Of a DNA stretch of 64,000 bases, positions 10,808 through 19,715 are shown one piece after another. The position numbers and the translations under genes were made by a program. The stretch's first letter is position 1; each line of letters starts with the position of its first letter. The stretch lies in NCBI RefSeq assembly GCF_016864555.1, contig NZ_CP044011.1, positions 2,189,501 through 2,253,500 of the forward strand, in the 5' to 3' direction. This stretch comes from Sinorhizobium sp. BG8. Lineage in GTDB: Bacteria > Pseudomonadota > Alphaproteobacteria > Rhizobiales > Rhizobiaceae. The notes below the pieces were generated by a model. The model saw only the letters and a list, made by a program, of their open reading frames with translations. It was not told where the DNA came from and did not search any database.

Positions 10808-11764
10808 TCAGTCCTGGCGCTTGCGCTGGATGAGCTGGTCCAGCATCAGCCCGTCTATGTCGGTGTTGATCTGCAGCCAAAGCGGCAGATGGTCGGAGAG
10901 CTGGTAGGTGAACTGCGTCTTGGTGAGATCGGGAAAGAGCGGCTTGTGATCGCTCTTGTAGAAGTCGAGAACGCCGCCGGACCGCGCGAAGTTCTCACCG
11001 TACCGGGCGAAATGCAGGATCTGGTCGTAGCGCTTGTCGCGGGCGAGATTGGAACCGAATTCGTCCTTGGCGAGGGCGGAGGGAAGCACCAGTCCCTTTG
11101 ACGTGATGGCCGCAAACAGCGGGCTCGTCCGGCTGGGGATGTTGAAATCGCCCATCACGATGATGTCCTTGTCCTCGCAGTTCGGTTCGCCGATCTTGGC
11201 CTCGAGCCAATCCGCGAGGGCCTGGATTTCGACCAGCCGTCCTTCCTCGCTGTCGCCCCAGCGCACGTGGGTGGTCAGCGAGCAGAAATCGAAATTGCCG
11301 GATTTGAACGAGGCGATGTAGGGCGGGCGCCACCAGTTGATGTCGCTGAGATACTCCCTGCCACGCTTGGTTCTCGGAGTGCTCGCTTCGGCGGCGAGGC
11401 CGTTGAAGGTGACGGCCCGCTGGTCGAAGACATAGCATATCCGCTCGCGGTTCCCGCCATCGTCGAGGATCGCGTCGGAGTAGATGATGTCCCAGTAGGG
11501 ACCGAGGATCGGCAGGATCCTCTGGAGGTCGCCGAGATTGTCGCGCAGCTCCACGATCGACACCAGGTCGAACTGCCCGATGATTTCCGCGATGTAGTGG
11601 ATGGCCGCCTCGCTGCGCCGCTTCTTGCCGAGCTCGCGGATGTTCCAGGTGGCGATGTTGATCGTCTCGTCGATCTTCGACGGAGGTATGTTGGCGGCCT
11701 CGATCCGCTGCTTGAGTGTCTTCAGGCCTTCTGCGATCTCGAGCGAAACATTGCCATGGAACAT
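10808..11764 (-). CDS. Endonuclease/exonuclease/phosphatase-fold protein
   Basis: 318 aa with the metal-dependent EEP superfamily motifs: NIATWNIREL (Asn for metal or phosphate), VSIVELRDN (catalytic Glu), CSLTTHVRWGDSEEGR, IIVMGDFNIP (Asp and Asn) and terminal SDHLPLW (Asp-His pair). The full catalytic set supports an active phosphodiesterase or nuclease. There is no signal peptide, so it should be cytosolic. The substrate is unknown; the superfamily covers DNases, sphingomyelinases and inositol phosphatases. It is convergent with the GNAT gene, with 22 nt between stops, and lies downstream of the ABC-F gene on the same strand. Confidence 0.85.
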   Translation of the reverse strand: MFHGNVSLEIAEGLKTLKQRIEAANIPPSKIDETINIATWNIRELGKKRRSEAAIHYIAEIIGQFDLVSIVELRDNLGDLQRILPILGPYWDIIYSDAILDDGGNRERICYVFDQRAVTFNGLAAEASTPRTKRGREYLSDINWWRPPYIASFKSGNFDFCSLTTHVRWGDSEEGRLVEIQALADWLEAKIGEPNCEDKDIIVMGDFNIPSRTSPLFAAITSKGLVLPSALAKDEFGSNLARDKRYDQILHFARYGENFARSGGVLDFYKSDHKPLFPDLTKTQFTYQLSDHLPLWLQINTDIDGLMLDQLIQRKRQD

Positions 11765-11851
11765 CGCGCTTTCCCCCGGCTCTCACGGAGGCAGCGTATC
11801 ACATGCTGGTCGTCATGGGGCAGGGCCGCCTGACCATGACGAAGTGCCCCT

Positions 11852-13741
11852 TCAGCTTGCCATCGCCTCTTCGTATTCGGACGAGAGTTCCAGCCACTGT
11901 TCCTCGGCGTCTGCGAGCTTCGCGGCCGCATCCGAGCGCTCCTTCGCCTTTGACGCTGCCTTGGCGGGGGACTTTTCGTAGAGCGCCGGGTCGGCAAGCT
12001 CCACATCAAGCGCTTGAATCTGTTTCTCCAGCTTTGCCGTCAAGGATTCGAGATCGTTGATCTTTTTGCGCAGCGGTGCCAGCGATGCGCGCCGGTCCGC
12101 ATTCGCCTTGCGCTGGTCGGCCTTCGAAAGGCCGTCATCGCCGGCCACCGGCCGCGCCTTGTCGTCCTTGCCCTTCGGTCCCCCCACGATGAGGGCCCGG
12201 TACTCTTCGAGGTCGCCATCGAAGTTTGCGACGGTTCCGTCCTTCACCAGCCATAGCCGGTCGACGGTCGCCTCTATCAGGTGACGATCGTGGGAGATCA
12301 GGATCACCGCGCCGGAATAGTCGTTCAGCGCCTGGATGAGGGCGTTGCGGCTGTCGATGTCGAGGTGGTTGGTCGGCTCGTCGAGGATCAGCAGGTTTGG
12401 TCCGTCGAAGGCGGCGAGCCCCATCAGCAGGCGCGCCTTTTCGCCGCCCGACAGGTCCTTGGCCGGTGTTTCCATCTTCTCGGTCGCAAGCCCCATCTGG
12501 GCGACGCGTGCGCGCACCTTCGCCTCGGGCGCGTCAGGCATCAGTCTACGCACGTGTTCGACCGCGCTCTGCGTCGGAACAAGGTCGTCGAGTTGGTGCT
12601 GGGCGAAAAAGCCGATCTTGAGGTTCGGTGCCGCCTTCACTTCTCCCGTTTCGGACTGAAGCTTGCCGGAGATGAACTTGGCGAAGGTGGACTTGCCGTT
12701 GCCGTTCGATCCCAGCAGCGCGATCCGGTCGTCATTGTCGATCCTGAGGTTCAGCCGCTTCAGGATCGGCTGGCCCGGATGGTAGCCGACAGCACCGCTG
12801 CTGACCGCGACGATGGGCGAGGCCGGCAGCTTCTCCGGCTCGGGAAACGTGAAGCCCTGCACATGGTCCTCGATCACGGCGGCGACCGTTCCCATGCGCT
12901 CGAGCGCCTTGATGCGGCTCTGCGCCTGCCGCGCCTTGGAGGCCTTCGCCTTGAAGCGGTCGATGAAGCTCTGCAGGTGCTTGCGGGCGGCGTCGTTCTT
13001 CGCCTTCGCCTTCATCTGCAGTTCGTCGGCCTCTGCCTTCTGGCGCTCGAACTGGTCGTAGGAACCGCGATAGAAGGTCAGCTTCTTCTGGTCGAGATGG
13101 ATGATCGAGTTGACGGCGGTGTTCAGGAGGTCGCGGTCGTGGCTGATGATGATGACGGTGTGCGGGTAGCGGCGCACATAGTCCTCGAGCCAGAGCGTGC
13201 CTTCGAGGTCGAGGTAGTTGGTCGGTTCGTCGAGGAGGAGCAGGTCGGGCTCCGCAAAGAGCACCGCGGCAAGCGCCACGCGCATCCGCCATCCGCCGGA
13301 AAAGCTCTTGGCAGGACGCTTCTGCGCCTCGTGGTCGAAGCCGAGGCCGGCGAGAATGCTGGCCGCGCGAGCCTCGGCCGCATGGGCGCCGATGTCGGCG
13401 AGCCGTGTCTGGATCTCTGCGATGCGATGAGGATCGGTGGCCGTTTCGGCTTCCGCCATCAGCGCTGCGCGCTCCTTGTCGGCCGCAAGCACGATCTCGA
13501 TCAGGGGCTCGTCGGTTCCGGGGGCTTCCTGCGCCACCTGGCCGATCCGGGCGTTGCGCGGTATCGAGACGTTGCCCGCTTCCCCTGCAAGGTCGCCGGT
13601 GATGACACGGAAGAGCGTGGACTTGCCGGCGCCGTTGCGCCCGACAAGGCCCGCCTTTGTTCCCGCCGGAAGCGAAACGGAGGCGTTGTCGAGCAGGAGG
13701 CGCCCGGCGATACGGGCGGAGAGGCCGGAGATCGTGATCAT
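11852..13741 (-). CDS. ABC-F family ATPase (Uup/YheS-like)
   Basis: 629 aa, two fused nucleotide-binding domains and no membrane domain. Domain 1: Walker A GLVGRNGAGKST (about 32-43), FSGGWRMRVAL, Walker B DLLLLDEPTNYLD. The linker (about 245-290) is the basic, Lys-rich ABC-F arm (KAKASKARQAQSRIKALER). Domain 2: Walker A LLGSNGNGKST, LSGGEKARLL, LLILDEPTNHLDI. A C-terminal coiled coil (about 545-629) follows a GPKGKDDKAR spacer. ABC-F proteins act on ribosomes, resolving stalls or protecting against antibiotics. The C-terminal coiled coil suggests the Uup/YheS side rather than EttA. Confidence 0.93.
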   Translation of the reverse strand: MITISGLSARIAGRLLLDNASVSLPAGTKAGLVGRNGAGKSTLFRVITGDLAGEAGNVSIPRNARIGQVAQEAPGTDEPLIEIVLAADKERAALMAEAETATDPHRIAEIQTRLADIGAHAAEARAASILAGLGFDHEAQKRPAKSFSGGWRMRVALAAVLFAEPDLLLLDEPTNYLDLEGTLWLEDYVRRYPHTVIIISHDRDLLNTAVNSIIHLDQKKLTFYRGSYDQFERQKAEADELQMKAKAKNDAARKHLQSFIDRFKAKASKARQAQSRIKALERMGTVAAVIEDHVQGFTFPEPEKLPASPIVAVSSGAVGYHPGQPILKRLNLRIDNDDRIALLGSNGNGKSTFAKFISGKLQSETGEVKAAPNLKIGFFAQHQLDDLVPTQSAVEHVRRLMPDAPEAKVRARVAQMGLATEKMETPAKDLSGGEKARLLMGLAAFDGPNLLILDEPTNHLDIDSRNALIQALNDYSGAVILISHDRHLIEATVDRLWLVKDGTVANFDGDLEEYRALIVGGPKGKDDKARPVAGDDGLSKADQRKANADRRASLAPLRKKINDLESLTAKLEKQIQALDVELADPALYEKSPAKAASKAKERSDAAAKLADAEEQWLELSSEYEEAMAS

Positions 13742-13796
13742 GGATCGCGTCTATAGGGCCGGCCACCCCGTCAAGGCAAGGGGTTGAGGCGCGGCC

Positions 13797-14936
13797 TCAG
13801 GCCACATCGCGTCGATAGTTGCGCGCTGCCCGAGCCGCAATGTCGGCGGAGTAGAAGCGGATTTCACGACCTTCGCCTTCGCCGGCAACCGCGAGAGCCT
13901 GTTCCGACTGGCTTACCAGCACGGAAGGGGATCGAGCCGCATCCGTGAAGGCAATCCCGCCCGTCAGGGACAGGAAGCCCGGTGGCAGGTCCCGTCCCGG
14001 AAAGCTGAAGCTCTCCGCCTCGACCTTGCCGCGGATGCGTGCGGCGATGCTCGCCGCGTTGTCGCGATTGACGTCGGCGAGGAGAAGCGCGAACTGGTCC
14101 GGCCCCGTCCGCGCCACGAAATCGTTCTTCTTCAGCGATTGCCTGAACAGCGCTGCGAGCTGGCGCAGCGTCTGGTCGGCAGCGCCCGCCACGTGCGTGT
14201 CCATGAAACCCTTGAGACGGTCGATGCGCACCAGCAGCAGCGCCGCGGTCTTTTCGTCCTCACTCTCGAAGTGGGACTTGAGCCGCGTCGCAAGTGCCGC
14301 CTGGTTGCCGAGGCCGGTGACCGTATCGTGGGTCAGCGCCTCGTGGCTCGCTGCCATGCCGGAGCGCACGCCCCGCATCTGGCCGAGAATGTCGTCGGTG
14401 CGCAGGCCCAGGATACGCTCTGCCGACAGGAGATCCTGGACGATGGCGAGCAGCCGGCTGGCGTCGCTGGCGAAGTCGGTCATGGCGAACACCGGGTCGG
14501 AAGTCAGCCGGTCGGCAATCTCCCGGATCTCCTGAAGGGCGATCGCCTTGTCCTGGTTGCACTTGTTTGTGACGGAGGACATCTCCCCGATGAGCCTAAG
14601 GGCCTCTCCCGCCGCCTGTCCGGCCGCAAGCGCATTGTGGCTAGCAAGTCCGTAGCGGATGGCCAGCGCGTCCAGCGAGGCCTGTTCCGGCGACTTGCCG
14701 AGTGCGGCGATTTCCTTTACCAGCGCGGCGTTGCCGCCGGCGCAGGCCTCGTAGAGCAATTCGTAGTTGCGTGGCTGCCCGCTGATCCCGAGGCTTGCCA
14801 TGAGCTGCATGATCTTCTGCGCGGTAGCGGGTGCCCCGGCCGCTGCTTCTTTCGTCCCCATCATTGCGTTCGTCGTCATAACAGCAAACACCGAAAAGTT
14901 GTGGGAAGAACCGCTTTGCCGTCCCCCATCGTGCAT
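13797..14936 (-). CDS. GGDEF-domain protein with degenerate active site
   Basis: 379 aa. The C-terminal GGDEF fold (about 200-370) is recognisable from HDTVTGLGNQAAL, ALLLVRIDRLKGF and the LSLTGGIAF strand, but the signature loop reads RTGPDQF (about 277-282) instead of RGGDEF. Loss of the second Gly and of Glu predicts no diguanylate cyclase activity; c-di-GMP or GTP binding, or a structural role, is more likely. The N-terminal half (about 35-195) is helical with no membrane segment. The start is uncertain: ATG at 14936 or 14879, neither with a clear ribosome-binding site. It diverges from the chemoreceptor operon. Confidence 0.8.
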   Translation of the reverse strand: MHDGGRQSGSSHNFSVFAVMTTNAMMGTKEAAAGAPATAQKIMQLMASLGISGQPRNYELLYEACAGGNAALVKEIAALGKSPEQASLDALAIRYGLASHNALAAGQAAGEALRLIGEMSSVTNKCNQDKAIALQEIREIADRLTSDPVFAMTDFASDASRLLAIVQDLLSAERILGLRTDDILGQMRGVRSGMAASHEALTHDTVTGLGNQAALATRLKSHFESEDEKTAALLLVRIDRLKGFMDTHVAGAADQTLRQLAALFRQSLKKNDFVARTGPDQFALLLADVNRDNAASIAARIRGKVEAESFSFPGRDLPPGFLSLTGGIAFTDAARSPSVLVSQSEQALAVAGEGEGREIRFYSADIAARAARNYRRDVA

Positions 14937-15029
14937 TCTCGCGGAGATTGTACTGTGCGCCGGTTAATATTAGGTGATGCTGCATTGCAACCTGCATTCT
15001 GCAATTTTGCCGATAGCCGATTGATGCAA

Positions 15030-15052
15030 TTGCTCAATTATTGCTCAATTAA
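15030..15052. promoter_or_regulatory. Tandem 11-bp repeat containing a near-consensus CtrA box
   Basis: TTGCTCAATTA occurs twice back to back (about 15030-15040 and 15041-15051), one helical turn apart. Inside it lies TTAT-N7-TTAA (about 15038-15052), one base from the alphaproteobacterial CtrA consensus TTAA-N7-TTAA. It lies in the AT-rich 250-bp gap between the divergent GGDEF gene and the small-protein/MCP operon, so it could control either or both. The motif match is seen; CtrA binding is inferred. Confidence 0.5.
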
Positions 15053-15186
15053 GGGATCTCTAACCCTTTTCCTTCATTGATGGCTGACGGGATGACCCCG
15101 CTGTGCCGTTTCCCGCCCTGGTAGTGTGGAAAAGGACACAAGTCCGCACGCATGTGTCACGCGTCGCTACTTCATCCCGAGCCATC

Positions 15187-15486
15187 ATGAACAGGACCGT
15201 TATCGCGGCGAATTTTGCACTGTTTCTCTCCCTGGTCGTCGCCGCGCAGGCGTGGCCGGCCGGAGATTTCGTGCTTGTGGTGGCGGCTCCCGGATCGAAC
15301 CCGGCAACGGTCCATTCCCTCATCGCGCGGTCGGGGGGCTCCTATGTCGGCCCGTCGCGGTTCGGCTGGATGGCCGTCGCCTATTCCCAAAGCAGCGACT
15401 TTGCGCAGCGCCTTCTCGGCGAAGGCGCCTTTCTCGTCCTCAATCATGCATTTGCAACAGGTTGCCTTCAGAAGGATCGATCATGA
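15187..15486 (+). CDS. Small exported protein coupled to the chemoreceptor gene
   Basis: 99 aa from ATG at 15187; the frame is open to 15103 but the family-like part begins here. An N-terminal hydrophobic segment (about 6-24, ending AQAWPAG) looks like a signal peptide or anchor. The rest ([47 protein letters not shown]) is short and of unknown family. Its TGA overlaps the ATG of the methyl-accepting protein (ATGA at 15483-15486), strong evidence that it is translated and acts with it. A periplasmic accessory or ligand-handling partner is a guess. Confidence 0.7.
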   Translation: MNRTVIAANFALFLSLVVAAQAWPAGDFVLVVAAPGSNPATVHSLIARSGGSYVGPSRFGWMAVAYSQSSDFAQRLLGEGAFLVLNHAFATGCLQKDRS

Positions 15487-17102
15487 ACGCTCTCGCCAGG
15501 CTCCGCCTCTATGCTTCGTATGGGATATTCTCCCTTCTGTGGATCAACGTGGGCTTGATCCTCGTGCGCAATATCTTCCGCGCGGATGGCTTTTCGACCG
15601 CGGCCGTCGCTTCGGCCTTCCTGGTCGCAGCCTCGGCCTCGATGAGCTGGTTCGGTGATCGCACAGGAGCCACGACCCGGGTCGTGATGTCGATGGCGCA
15701 TGCCGCGAGCGTCGCCCTGCTGGTCTATTCCTTCTCCGGCTCCCACCTGCAGATCGACATGCACATGTACTTTTTCGCGTCGCTCGCGATCTGTGCCGCC
15801 TGGATCGATTGGCGCGCCATCGTCGGCTATGCGGCACTGGTGGCGGCCCATCACATCGTGCTCTACTTCTGGATGCCCCTGGCGATCTTCCCCGATCAGT
15901 CGGATCTCTCGCGCGTTGCGCTCCATGCCGTCGTCCTGATCGTCCAGAGCGGCGTGCTGATCGCACTGACCCACTCGGTTGTGGCCGCCTTCGGTGCGGC
16001 GGAGCGTTCGCTGGAGCAGGCAAACTTCGCGCATCGCACCGCGACCGAGATGAGCGAGAAGGCGCGCGCCGCCGACCAGGCGATCGCCGCCGATCGGCTG
16101 CGCCAGCAGGAGGAACGCCAGCGCCAGGCGGAGATTGCCGCCTCCGTCGTCCGCGACGTCGAGTATGCGCTTTCGGAACTGGCCGGCGGCAACCTGTCCC
16201 ATCGCATCGCCATCGCATTTCCCGCCGATTTCGAGAACCTCCGTGTGTCCTTCAACACCTCCATGGATCAGCTCGAGATGGTGATGGGCGCGGTCGGTGA
16301 CGCCGCGGGCAGCGTCCGCGCGGGATCGAGCCGCATTCGCAACGCCAACGACGATCTGCAGCTTCGCACGGAACGGCAGGCGGCGTCGGTCGAGGAAACC
16401 GCTTCGGCGCTTTCGCTCGTCAACGGGACGGTTCAGCAGACGACCGGTCTTGCGGAAGATGCCGGCCGGCTGGTGGAGAACGCTCGCCGCAGCGCGGAAC
16501 GGTCCGGAACGGTGGTCGGCGATGCCGTGGCCGCGATGGAATTGATCGAGACTTCGTCCGGCGAGATCAGCAAGATCATCGGTGTGATCGACGACATCGC
16601 GTTCCAGACCAACCTACTGGCGCTCAATGCCGGTGTCGAGGCCGCGCGGGCCGGAGAGGCCGGCAAGGGCTTCGCGGTCGTGGCCCAGGAAGTCCGTGAG
16701 CTTGCGCAGCGTACCGCTACCGCCGCACGCGAGATCAAGGCGCTCATCAACGCCTCGAACGATCATGTGAAGAGGGGTGTCGGCCTTGTCGACCAGACCG
16801 GGCAGGCGCTCAGCGCCATCGCCCACGAGGTTCAGGAAATCGCCGCGCACGTCACCGGCATTGTGCAGGGTGCCCGCGAACAGGCGACCGGGTTGAGCGA
16901 GATCAGCGCCTCCGTCTCGGAAATCGACCGTAACACCCAGCGCAACGCGGGCATGGTCGGAGAGTCCTCGGCTGCCATTCACGGGCTTGCCGGCGAAGCG
17001 CAGAGACTGGAGGATTTGCTCGCAAGGTTCCGTCTTGCCGCCAGCGGATCGGCCGTTGCCTCGGGGCGGACTGAAGGCCGCGCGACGGCACGCGCAGCCT
17101 GA
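15483..17102 (+). CDS. Methyl-accepting chemotaxis protein with multi-helix membrane sensor
   Basis: 539 aa from ATG at 15483. The first 185 residues hold about six membrane helices with almost no periplasmic loops and a His-rich stretch ([28 protein letters not shown]), so sensing is probably within the membrane. A linker coiled coil (about 185-225) leads to a HAMP-like segment ([19 protein letters not shown]). The C-terminal signalling domain carries the conserved hairpin tip [33 protein letters not shown], which contacts CheA and CheW. No CheB/CheR-tethering pentapeptide is visible. It is coupled to the small exported protein upstream. Confidence 0.92.
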   Translation: MNALARLRLYASYGIFSLLWINVGLILVRNIFRADGFSTAAVASAFLVAASASMSWFGDRTGATTRVVMSMAHAASVALLVYSFSGSHLQIDMHMYFFASLAICAAWIDWRAIVGYAALVAAHHIVLYFWMPLAIFPDQSDLSRVALHAVVLIVQSGVLIALTHSVVAAFGAAERSLEQANFAHRTATEMSEKARAADQAIAADRLRQQEERQRQAEIAASVVRDVEYALSELAGGNLSHRIAIAFPADFENLRVSFNTSMDQLEMVMGAVGDAAGSVRAGSSRIRNANDDLQLRTERQAASVEETASALSLVNGTVQQTTGLAEDAGRLVENARRSAERSGTVVGDAVAAMELIETSSGEISKIIGVIDDIAFQTNLLALNAGVEAARAGEAGKGFAVVAQEVRELAQRTATAAREIKALINASNDHVKRGVGLVDQTGQALSAIAHEVQEIAAHVTGIVQGAREQATGLSEISASVSEIDRNTQRNAGMVGESSAAIHGLAGEAQRLEDLLARFRLAASGSAVASGRTEGRATARAA

Positions 17103-17111
17103 GTGAGGAAG

Positions 17112-17144
17112 TCGCCCGCTCCGTCAGGACGGTGCGGGCGAAAA
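17112..17144. terminator. Hairpin between MCP and convergent small gene
   Basis: A 12-bp inverted repeat with one mismatch (CGCCCGCTCCGT / ACGGTGCGGGCG) and a 4-nt loop sits between the MCP stop and the end of the minus-strand gene. It lacks a clear T-run in either direction, so a terminator role is only likely. Confidence 0.4.
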
Positions 17145-17146
17145 CG

Positions 17147-17428
17147 TCAGGCGGTTCTGCGCGTCATCTGAAGGGCGCGCACGAACTGCAGGAACATCCC
17201 GACATTGGCGGGCTTGGCGCGCCGCGGCTGCGAAAGCTGGATGTCGCGCATCGCGGCTGCATAGCCCTCGGCGCGAGCCTCGTTCATGGCAACCTCGAAC
17301 GTTTTCGCGATCACCGGATAGCAGTCGTCGGGCAGGTAGGCGTTCGGGGCGTCCGTCCCGTAGACCAGCGCCATCTTGGATAATGCGCTGCCCAGCAGCG
17401 CGCTCCATTCCTCTGTCGTTCTCGCCAT
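17147..17428 (-). CDS. Conserved hypothetical protein, 93 aa
   Basis: 93 aa with a strong AGGAAAAGGA site before the ATG at 17428. The sequence is soluble and mostly helical (WSALLGSALSKMALVYG, AIAKTFEVAMNEARAEGYAAAMRDIQL), with a basic C-terminus and no recognisable motif. Part of a longer plus-strand frame (17376-17636) overlaps the start but looks spurious. It is convergent with the MCP, so a link to chemotaxis is possible but unsupported. Confidence 0.6.
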   Translation of the reverse strand: MARTTEEWSALLGSALSKMALVYGTDAPNAYLPDDCYPVIAKTFEVAMNEARAEGYAAAMRDIQLSQPRRAKPANVGMFLQFVRALQMTRRTA

Positions 17429-17766
17429 TGTCCTTTTCCTCTTTTGGACCGGGCTCGTGTTTGCAATCCTCTATGCCTACACTCCGGTGGAAAGGACTAT
17501 TTCATCCTTTGCCGCCATGCCCTGTAACTTGGGTAACAACCGGAAGACCTTCCGCCGGTCCAAGTTCTCTGTGTCCTTGGCGCTGTTTGTTTGCTTGATT
17601 TTCTTGCGCTCGGGACATCGACAATGCGGGATATGAGTGCATGTGCATCGGGTGGCTTTTGCCACGGGGGTAATGCCCCCCTTGCCCTCTGGTAGATCAT
17701 GCTTCAGGCGCCCGCGCTAGTGTCACCCGTCACACTTCGCATGGTCTCGGAGGCGCTTATCTGAGC
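17429..17766. other. Non-coding gap, 338 bp
   Basis: This gap separates the end of the DinB gene from the 93-aa gene, both on the minus strand, and should hold the promoter of the 93-aa gene. It is visibly AT-richer than the flanks. The only long frame, on the plus strand, is hydrophobic without a start signal or family features. No repeat or RNA structure stood out. Confidence 0.5.
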
Positions 17767-18297
17767 CTATCTCGGATTTTCCTGCACGGTCATCCATTCC
17801 TGGCCCTCGCTTCTCAGGAAATAGATGAGATCGAGCGAGATCGAAGGCTTTCCGAGCGCCGTCAGACCCGAATGCGCCTGGCCGCGATGATGGGTCTGGT
17901 GGTTGAAGACGTGAACCAGCGTTGGCTCGACGGCATGGGTGAACGCAATAGGGCTGGAGACCGGCGAATAGGTCATGTCGCGCTTCAGATCCTCCTCGCT
18001 GAGCGAGGTCAGCCAGTCGATGATGCGCGCGTCCTCCGCGACCCGGGCCGCATGCAGTCCGGCGAAATCGTCGAACAGGACGGTGTCGAGCGAGGGAGGA
18101 GCCTCTCCCTGTCCGGTCAGGCGCTTCAGCCAGATCCTGTCTGCGACGAGAATGTGGTTCAGCGTTCCCTGCAACGATTTGAAGAAGGCCCCGGTGTCAC
18201 GCCGGAACTCCTCGTCTGTAACCTTGGAGACAGCCTCGTAGAGATTGCGGTTTGCCCATGCGTTATAGGCGGCGAACATCTGGAAGTGTCTGATCAT
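17767..18297 (-). CDS. DinB family protein
   Basis: 176 aa from ATG at 18297, preceded by AAGGAAAA; the frame is open to 19224 antisense across ndk, which is coincidental. The DinB four-helix-bundle features are visible: HFQMFAAYNAWANRNLYEAV at the start, FFKSLQGTLNHILVADRIWLKRLTG, and VHVFNHQTHHRGQAHSGLTALG near the C-terminus. The His residues (HILV, and two in HQTHHRGQ) form the usual metal triad. The family includes DNA-damage-induced proteins and mycothiol- or bacillithiol-type transferases; the reaction here is unknown. It diverges from ndk. Confidence 0.88.
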   Translation of the reverse strand: MIRHFQMFAAYNAWANRNLYEAVSKVTDEEFRRDTGAFFKSLQGTLNHILVADRIWLKRLTGQGEAPPSLDTVLFDDFAGLHAARVAEDARIIDWLTSLSEEDLKRDMTYSPVSSPIAFTHAVEPTLVHVFNHQTHHRGQAHSGLTALGKPSISLDLIYFLRSEGQEWMTVQENPR

Positions 18298-18525
18298 GGT
18301 GTTGTTTTTCCTTGCCTGAATCATCGGGCCGCATTCTAGGGCATGAAATGATTTCGGGGTGTTATGGGACTCATGAAATTTGCTGATCCGATGAGAGGCC
18401 TGCAGTCTTCGCGTGCGGCGCGCGCCGGTCGGCCGATGCGCGTCGCCGCATGCGCCGTGTGACGGCTGCATGAAACCTTGGCCCATCCGGCGGCATTTGC
18501 CCGCGCCCCCTTGTTTTGCGCGGAA

Positions 18526-18552
18526 TTGGCGGTTATTGAACCGCCACTTTTC
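18526..18552 (+). promoter_or_regulatory. Terminator-like hairpin in the ndk leader
   Basis: TGGCGGTT-ATTG-AACCGCCA (about 18527-18546) is a perfect 8-bp stem followed by CTTTTC, ending about 30 nt before the ndk start codon. It has the shape of a small attenuator or an mRNA-stability hairpin. Its function is inferred from shape alone. Confidence 0.4.
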
Positions 18553-18576
18553 ACCGGAAACCAAGGGAATTGACTG

Positions 18577-18999
18577 ATGGCGATTGAACGCACCTTTTCG
18601 ATGATCAAGCCGGATGCGACGAAGCGCAACCTCACGGGCGCGATCACCAAGATGCTCGAAGACGCAGGCCTGCGCGTCGTTGCATCCAAGCGCGTGTGGA
18701 TGAGCCGCCGCGAAGCCGAGGGCTTCTATGCCGTTCACAAGGAACGTCCGTTCTTCGGCGAACTGGTCGAGTTCATGTCCTCCGGCCCGACGATCGTCCA
18801 GGTCCTCGAAGGCGAGAACGCCATCGCGAAGAACCGCGAAGTCATGGGCGCCACCAACCCGGCCAACGCTGACGAAGGCACGATCCGCAAGGTTCACGCG
18901 CTCTCGATCGGCGAGAACTCGGTTCACGGCTCCGACGCTCCGGAAACCGCTGCCGAAGAGATCGCATACTGGTTCTCCGGCACCGAGATCGTCGGCTGA
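18577..18999 (+). CDS. ndk: Nucleoside diphosphate kinase
   Basis: 140 aa, the normal bacterial length. It moves the gamma-phosphate of ATP to nucleoside diphosphates through a phospho-His. Visible features: [15 protein letters not shown] at the N-terminus, the nucleotide-site region [18 protein letters not shown], and the active-site motif [12 protein letters not shown] with catalytic His117. AAGGGA precedes the ATG. Monocistronic, with its own terminator downstream. Confidence 0.97.
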   Translation: MAIERTFSMIKPDATKRNLTGAITKMLEDAGLRVVASKRVWMSRREAEGFYAVHKERPFFGELVEFMSSGPTIVQVLEGENAIAKNREVMGATNPANADEGTIRKVHALSIGENSVHGSDAPETAAEEIAYWFSGTEIVG

Positions 19000-19095
19000 T
19001 TGGATCAGTCGGACGGACCCGAGCACATGACCGGGTCCTGACGGCACAGGCGGACGGCGGGCAGAGTGCCCGCAACAGCCTCTGACAGGAATGAT

Positions 19096-19131
19096 GAGCC
19101 GCCCGCAGCGACCGCCGCGGGCGGCTCTTCT
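19096..19131 (+). terminator. Hairpin terminator after ndk
   Basis: GAGCCGCCCGC (about 19096-19106) pairs perfectly with GCGGGCGGCTC (19117-19127) and is followed by TTCTCGT. It lies about 100 nt past the ndk stop and upstream of the end of the convergent lipoprotein gene, so it can serve both. Confidence 0.7.
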
Positions 19132-19211
19132 CGTCGAGGGAGGCGTTCTGGTGAAAGCCGCAAGCGGCGCCAGGCGACCCAGGCACCATGGCTCCGGCCC
19201 GCCCGTGAGCG

Positions 19212-19715
19212 TCACACCGGGCACTTGGCCGTTTCGAAATGCTCCGGCGTCTTCCCGTCCTTGAAGACCTCTGGATTCTTGTCGTAGGCCGGTCCGACGA
19301 CCAGCGCCTTCGCCGGCAGCACGTCCTGGTCGAGATTGGAGATCACACTGGTCTCCAGCGTCTGCAGGACCTTGCCGTCCGGATCGGTCACGCGGATGGT
19401 CACCTTGTAGGGACGCTCCTTCTTGACGCAGGTCACGTCCGGACTTTCGAGGATCACCTTGTCGACCTTCGGAAAGAGCTTCTGGCTCAGCACGAGCGGG
19501 TCGCCGCCCGCCGGGTTCTCGAACTGGGCCTCGACCTTCGATCCCTCGGGCACCGGCACTGTGCGGTTAAGGGTGACCATGTAGGTCGCGTAGGCGAGGC
19601 GATAGTTGAAGATGAACATCTTGCCGGTGAGCTCGAGCGGGTTTTCTCCGCTCTGGCGCTGGCAGCCGGCGGCCAGGCAGGCGAGGGCGACCATCAGCAA
19701 TATCCTCGATTTCAT
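19212..19715 (-). CDS. Putative lipoprotein, unknown function
   Basis: 167 aa from ATG at 19715. The N-terminus MKSRILLMVALACLAAGC is a lipoprotein signal with lipobox L-A-A-G-C, so the mature protein starts at Cys18 and is membrane-anchored. The rest is beta-rich: LNRTVPVPEGSKVEAQFENPAGGDPL, then YKVTIRVTDPDGKVLQTLETSV, resembling an Ig-like fold, with two further Cys that may pair. No family was recognised. The start overlaps the CGNR stop by 4 nt (ATGA), so the two are co-translated. Confidence 0.75.
   Translation of the reverse strand: MKSRILLMVALACLAAGCQRQSGENPLELTGKMFIFNYRLAYATYMVTLNRTVPVPEGSKVEAQFENPAGGDPLVLSQKLFPKVDKVILESPDVTCVKKERPYKVTIRVTDPDGKVLQTLETSVISNLDQDVLPAKALVVGPAYDKNPEVFKDGKTPEHFETAKCPV

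Noticed and set aside
17376-17636. 86-aa plus-strand frame with a hydrophobic start
   Set aside because: It begins inside the well-supported 93-aa minus gene, lacks a start signal and its later half is Arg/Cys-rich noise.
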